From JAJRRS01 sp965230275 (GTDB lineage Bacteria; Planctomycetota; Phycisphaerae; Phycisphaerales; Phycisphaeraceae), in NCBI GenBank assembly GCA_965230275.1, contig CBDDKO010000002.1, forward strand, positions 1,860,001 to 1,924,000: a stretch of DNA of 64,000 nucleotides. Reading direction: 5' to 3'. Shown here in pieces: positions 60,393-64,000 of this stretch; within the stretch, counting starts at the first letter, position 1; each line of letters opens with the position of its first letter. A program made the position numbers and the translations under genes. The notes beneath the pieces were generated by a model. The model was not told the origin of the DNA and did not search any database. It saw only the letters and a list, made by a program, of their open reading frames with translations.

Positions 60393-61679
60393 TTAGAAGC
60401 GTTTGATGATCAGGGTGTCGTTCTGCCCGCCGAAGCCGAAACTATTGGACAGGCAGACGTCTACCCCGGCGTCGCGTGCGGCGTTGGGGACGTAGTCCAG
60501 GTCGCACTCGGGGTCGGGGTTGTTGAGGTTGTGCGTCGGGGGCAGCTTCTGGTCACGGATCGCCAGGACGCAGGCGATGGCCTCGACGGAGCCCGCGGCG
60601 GCGATCAGGTGGCCGAGCATGCTCTTGATCGAGCTCATGGGGATCGACTTGGCGTGGTCGCCGAAGACGGCCTTGACGGCCCTGGTCTCGATCGAGTCGT
60701 TCTCCTTGGTGCTCGTGCCGTGGGCGGAGATGTAGTCGATGTCTTCGAGCCCGAGCCCGGCATCTTCCAGGGCGAGCTGCATACTCTTGGCGGCGCCACG
60801 GCCGTCGGGGTGGATGTCGGTGATGCGGTAGGCGTCGGCGGTCGAGCCGTAGCCGACGACCTCGGCGAGGATGTTCGCGCCGCGTGCCTGGGCGTGTTCG
60901 AGTGTTTCAAGCACGAGCATCCCGGCGCCCTCGCCCATAACGAAGCCGTCACGATCGACGCTGAACGGCCGGCTCGCGGTGGCGGGGTCGTCGTTCCGTG
61001 TGCTCAGCGCGGTCAGGCGGTTGAAGCCGGTCACACCCAGCGGGTGGATCATGGTGTGCGCCCCGCCGGTGATCATGACGTCGGCGTCGCCGCGGCGGAG
61101 GATCTGGCTCGCCTCGCCGATCGCCTGGGTGGAGGCGGCGCAGGCGGTCAGGCAGTTGTACGCCGGGCCCTGGGCGTCGAACTCCATCGCCAGGTGCGTC
61201 AGCGGCATGTTGGGCTCCTGCTCGATCTCACAACGCGCGGTCATGACCTGCGTCGCTTTCGCGGCCCACTTCACGCCGTCGATCCCGCGCTTCTCTTCGT
61301 CCCAGCCCGCGAGGTTCGACGCGACGTAGTTCTCAAAGTCCAGCGAGCCTTCACCCGAGCCGAGGTAGATCCCCAGCCGTGTGTGATCGAGATCGTTGAA
61401 CTGATCGAGCCCGGCCATCTTCCACGCCTGCGTCGCGGCACCGAGCGCGAAGCTGGTGTTCAGGCCGACGCCCTCGTGAAGATCGGCATGCTCGACCAAC
61501 GGCGTGTGATCGTAATCACGCACCTGGGCCGAGAACGTCGTCGGGAACGTCGAGGCATCGAATCGATCGGTCTTACTCACACCGGAGCCGCAACTCAGCA
61601 GCTCGGACCAGACGGTCTCGACGTCATGGCCCAAGGGGGTGACCATGCCCATACCTGTAATCACTACACGGTTACTCAT
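60393..61679 (-). CDS. Beta-ketoacyl-ACP synthase II (FabF-like), catalytic triad intact
   Basis: A 428-residue thiolase-fold ketosynthase that condenses an acyl group with malonyl-ACP. The active-site residues are C180 in LTACAAS, H320 in SAHGTST and H357 in MLGHLIAAAG, all at standard spacing. The C-terminus 'SNSFGFGGQNDTLIIKRF' is FabF-typical. It overlaps the nucleotidyltransferase gene as ATGA and is the third gene of an operon that also holds an inactive ketosynthase homologue (62532). It may therefore be the active half of a two-subunit ketosynthase instead of the housekeeping FabF. Confidence 0.9.
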   Translation of the reverse strand: MSNRVVITGMGMVTPLGHDVETVWSELLSCGSGVSKTDRFDASTFPTTFSAQVRDYDHTPLVEHADLHEGVGLNTSFALGAATQAWKMAGLDQFNDLDHTRLGIYLGSGEGSLDFENYVASNLAGWDEEKRGIDGVKWAAKATQVMTARCEIEQEPNMPLTHLAMEFDAQGPAYNCLTACAASTQAIGEASQILRRGDADVMITGGAHTMIHPLGVTGFNRLTALSTRNDDPATASRPFSVDRDGFVMGEGAGMLVLETLEHAQARGANILAEVVGYGSTADAYRITDIHPDGRGAAKSMQLALEDAGLGLEDIDYISAHGTSTKENDSIETRAVKAVFGDHAKSIPMSSIKSMLGHLIAAAGSVEAIACVLAIRDQKLPPTHNLNNPDPECDLDYVPNAARDAGVDVCLSNSFGFGGQNDTLIIKRF

Positions 61680-62521
61680 GCTTCATCTCCGGTCTGTCCG
61701 CATCCGCCCATGATGGCATCCGCGATCAACTGATCAAGTTCATGGTTGGTCATCTGGGACGGTGCTAACGCTTGTGCGATCTTTTCGCCAAGTTCGAGTG
61801 CGTTCGCAATCCAACGGTTGAGCAGCGGATCGGCTGGGCCGGCCCCAAGCTCACGATTCGCCTTCTTATCAGTCACCAACCGATTAATAGCTTCGCGCGT
61901 CGGATCATCGAGCGGGATCGCATCAAGTACCGACTCAAACCTTGTGGGCGGCTGACAACCATGTTGCTCGATATAGAGCACACACGCTAACGGCCTGAGC
62001 GTATATAGGTACTTCTTACGCACGGGCTCAGGCGTATCCTCGATATACTTACTCCACACGCCGCCGGCCAGGCTAAGGTAGTGGTACACAGACTTCTTGG
62101 GATCAAAATACAGATCTCGCAGCGTTCTTAGCCGTTCGAAGATGTGCCCATCATGCTCGTAGATGATCGGTGAGTCGAGCCACTCCAATAGCGGCGAATT
62201 ACTCTTCCGCATCAACTCGGCGGTTTTACGTATATCCCACCCGGCCAAGTCGTAATCGTCATCGCCTTGCTGGTCGAAGGCATCGACCGGCGGGCGTAAC
62301 TTTAAGTATTCAGCCGGTGGGTAGGCATAAATAAAGCGTACGTCAAAGTCACTGTCGTTAGAGGCAAATCCCCACGCACGACTGCCGCTCTCACAGGCGA
62401 AAAGCACGCGGAGGTTTCGCTCTTGCTCGACCTTCCTGAGCCTTTCGTGAACAATAGGCCGGATTCGGTCTACTGCCGGATCGATACCGATCCCTTCAGA
62501 TTGTGCGAGGGGCTTATTCAT
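61676..62521 (-). CDS. Nucleotidyltransferase-family protein (RlaP/YcgL-like)
   Basis: A 281-residue protein from the ATG at 62519-62521. The nucleotidyltransferase motif is 'VLFACESGSRAWGFASNDSDFDVRFIY' (G-S-x-A-x-G ... D-x-D) at about residues 40-65, and the rest fits the large one-domain predicted nucleotidyltransferases of the COG3541 type. It could transfer a nucleotide to RNA, protein or small molecule; the target is unknown. It stands between two ketosynthase genes with a 10-base gap upstream and an ATGA overlap downstream. That placement may be incidental or mark a modifying role. Confidence 0.78.
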   Translation of the reverse strand: MNKPLAQSEGIGIDPAVDRIRPIVHERLRKVEQERNLRVLFACESGSRAWGFASNDSDFDVRFIYAYPPAEYLKLRPPVDAFDQQGDDDYDLAGWDIRKTAELMRKSNSPLLEWLDSPIIYEHDGHIFERLRTLRDLYFDPKKSVYHYLSLAGGVWSKYIEDTPEPVRKKYLYTLRPLACVLYIEQHGCQPPTRFESVLDAIPLDDPTREAINRLVTDKKANRELGAGPADPLLNRWIANALELGEKIAQALAPSQMTNHELDQLIADAIMGGCGQTGDEA

Positions 62522-62531
62522 CAGAGTCTGC

Positions 62532-63869
62532 TCAAGCCTCAAATCGCCTCAGAATCAGCGCCGTGTTCTGGCCGCCGAGGCCCATGTTGAAGACGAGCAC
62601 GTGGTTGAGTGTCGCGTCACCGGCCGGGGCGTTTGAGCCGAGCCCGTCGATCGGGTTGTCGCGGTTGACGATGGCGGGGATTTTCTGCGCCTTGAGCGCT
62701 TGAGCAGCGACCGCCACGTCGAGCCCACCGCCGCCTGCGCCGCAGTTGCCGACCAGGGCACGCAGCGAGACGACCGGGATGCCCTTGAGCCTTTCGCCGA
62801 ACAGTTTGCCGTAGCCCGCCGCCTCGGCCTGGTCCCACTCGGGCACGCCGCAGCCGAAGCCGACCACCATGTCGATGTCGTCGGGTGCGATCCCGGCTTC
62901 ACGCAGCGCCGCGCTTACCGAGGTGACGACGGCCTTGCCCTCGGCGTCGGGGGACAGGTTCCTTGTCTCACGGTTCACGCTCTGTGAAGCGCCGAACCCG
63001 ACGACCTCGGCGTAGGCGCTGTCGCCGCCGCGGGCCTCGTAGGTGTCTTTGGCTTCGAGCATGACAATCCCCCCACCGTCGCCGGCGACCATGCCCGATG
63101 CGGCCTGATCGAAGGGCTTGACGGCGTCGGCCGGGCTGTCGTTGCTCTCGGCGTTGAGCCGGCCGGTCATCTGCTGGCGGAGGTAGACCAAAGGGTTGAG
63201 CTTGCACTCGGCCCCGCCGCAGAAGCACAGGTCCGCCTTGTCGCGTTGGATCACGCGCAGCGACTCGCCGATCGACAACAGCGACGAGGCTTCGTTGCAG
63301 GTGATGGTGTTCGACGGGCCTTGCGTGTCGTGGATGATGGTGACATGGCAGGCGAGCATGTTGGGCAGGTACTTCAGCAGCCACAACGGCGTGAGGTGGT
63401 TCATCCCCTCGCCGCCCCACTTGTGGATATCGAACGAGCTGCCGTCGGCGGCCTCGCGGAGCGCGGTAGTCAGCTCGTCGAGCTCAGCGGCGATCAGCCC
63501 GGCACCGATGTGGCAGCCGACGCGCTCGGGGTTGTAGGTCGGGGCGAACTCGTCGTTCTTCCCGCCGTCGGGGTCGGTCCCCTTGGTCAGGAGCCCGGCG
63601 TCACGTGCCGCGAGGTCGGCGGCGAGGACGGCCAGCTCGATGTCCTTGGCCATGACCTTGGTCATCTTCCGGTGGCTCTTGGGCACGGCCTTGCCGATCT
63701 TGTACGCCGGGGCCTCCGAACCGATCCGGCAGTCAAACCCGCTGGGGTCGAACGCCTCGATCCGCTTGAGCACCGACCGGCCTTCGCAGGCGGCCTCCCA
63801 TGTCGGCTCGATGCCCAGCCCGAGCCCGCTGACCGGGCCGATCCCACTGACCACTACGCTTCGCGTCAT
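62532..63869 (-). CDS. Ketosynthase homologue lacking catalytic residues (chain-length-factor-like)
   Basis: A 445-residue protein with the full ketosynthase fold ('MTRSVVVSGIGPVSGLGLGIEPTW' start, 'NMGLGGQNTALILRRF' end). Spacing-matched alignment to the intact FabF-like protein in the same operon places E193 where the active Cys should be, F338 at the first His ('VVGFGCG') and N375 at the second ('LVGNCGAGG'). Such proteins (KS-beta/chain-length factors) pair with an active KS in type II polyketide and some fatty-acid-like systems. The downstream operon partner supports this. Start at the ATG at 63867-63869. Confidence 0.83.
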   Translation of the reverse strand: MTRSVVVSGIGPVSGLGLGIEPTWEAACEGRSVLKRIEAFDPSGFDCRIGSEAPAYKIGKAVPKSHRKMTKVMAKDIELAVLAADLAARDAGLLTKGTDPDGGKNDEFAPTYNPERVGCHIGAGLIAAELDELTTALREAADGSSFDIHKWGGEGMNHLTPLWLLKYLPNMLACHVTIIHDTQGPSNTITCNEASSLLSIGESLRVIQRDKADLCFCGGAECKLNPLVYLRQQMTGRLNAESNDSPADAVKPFDQAASGMVAGDGGGIVMLEAKDTYEARGGDSAYAEVVGFGASQSVNRETRNLSPDAEGKAVVTSVSAALREAGIAPDDIDMVVGFGCGVPEWDQAEAAGYGKLFGERLKGIPVVSLRALVGNCGAGGGGLDVAVAAQALKAQKIPAIVNRDNPIDGLGSNAPAGDATLNHVLVFNMGLGGQNTALILRRFEA

Positions 63870-63930
63870 ATCCGATGGTTCCAATACGGTTGGTTGTCCC
63901 GTCCTGACAATAGCCGGGGGTAAGCGGGGC

Positions 63931-63960
63931 ATTGTACGGCCAAGCGGCTTGTCCGGGCAA
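63931..63960 (-). promoter_or_regulatory. Promoter of the ketosynthase operon
   Basis: On the minus strand TTGCCC (63955-63960) and TACAAT (63931-63936) are 18 bases apart, giving a leader of about 55 bases before the ATG at 63869. Same GTACAATG core as the rpsB promoter. Confidence 0.5.
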
Positions 63961-64000
63961 AATCATGCCTTCCGGGGCTGCGCGGCGCGTCTTTATGGAT

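Overview
The window is GC-rich chromosomal DNA that reads like a planctomycete, most likely of the Phycisphaerae. The clues are several secreted proteins ending in a PEP-CTERM anchor, an exosortase fused to an EpsI-like domain, type IV pilus genes with PilX/PilW-like pseudopilins, PilZ proteins, an ECF sigma factor with a very large anti-sigma-like partner, and sulfotransferases in a surface-polysaccharide locus. That assignment is inference; no rRNA or tRNA gene was found to test it. Several genes overlap as ATGA, and two starts carry a near-perfect GGAGGTGAT ribosome binding site.

Layout. (1) 1-8163: surface-polysaccharide locus. A minus-strand operon encodes a flippase, a sulfotransferase, a methyltransferase, a second sulfotransferase, an O-antigen-ligase/polymerase-like protein and a GT4 glycosyltransferase cut by the window start. 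Divergent from it is a WbaP-like initiating sugar-phosphate transferase. Together they suggest a sulfated, methylated polysaccharide. (2) 8352-14517: murD, then a terminator, a CvpA-like membrane protein, a membrane-anchored GspE-like protein that has lost its Walker A lysine, and an intact PilT. (3) 14771-22513: a secreted alpha-amylase, a PEP-CTERM protein, a solitary sugar-binding protein, hisF, a phosphodiester-glycosidase-like protein, two small BamE-like envelope proteins and a GNAT acetyltransferase. (4) 22626-24771: rpsB-tsf with promoter, long leader and terminator, followed by an AT-richer stretch carrying a secreted LamG/TIM-barrel protein. (5) 27503-40571: an exosortase-type exopolysaccharide operon on the minus strand: Wza-like exporter, exosortase-EpsI fusion, 1509-residue TPR protein, Wzc-like chain-length protein with a degenerate P-loop, sugar epimerase and WecA-like transferase. 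(6) 41005-47680: gpsA, a tiny membrane ORF, an endonuclease/phosphatase lipoprotein, an enolase-superfamily dehydratase and the ECF sigma/anti-sigma pair. (7) 48153-58107: two PilZ proteins around a PEP-CTERM gene, a membrane protein, then a pilus operon (PilT, PilC, three pseudopilin-like proteins). (8) 58456-63869: a fibro-slime protein, another PEP-CTERM protein, and an operon with an intact FabF-like ketosynthase, a nucleotidyltransferase and a ketosynthase homologue lacking all three catalytic residues.

How the parts may connect: the exosortase at 36705-38765 is the expected processing enzyme for the PEP-CTERM proteins at 16866, 48834 and 59461, and the adjacent exopolysaccharide genes would make the matrix in which such proteins are displayed. 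The pilus genes and PilZ proteins add motility or attachment functions. The observations most worth a second look are the KS / dead-KS pair, two NTPase-family proteins that both show a Lys-to-Thr change in the P-loop, a 140-bp MITE-like element in two inverted copies, and word-like repeats that occupy pilus-operon junctions and run into prepilin leader codons.
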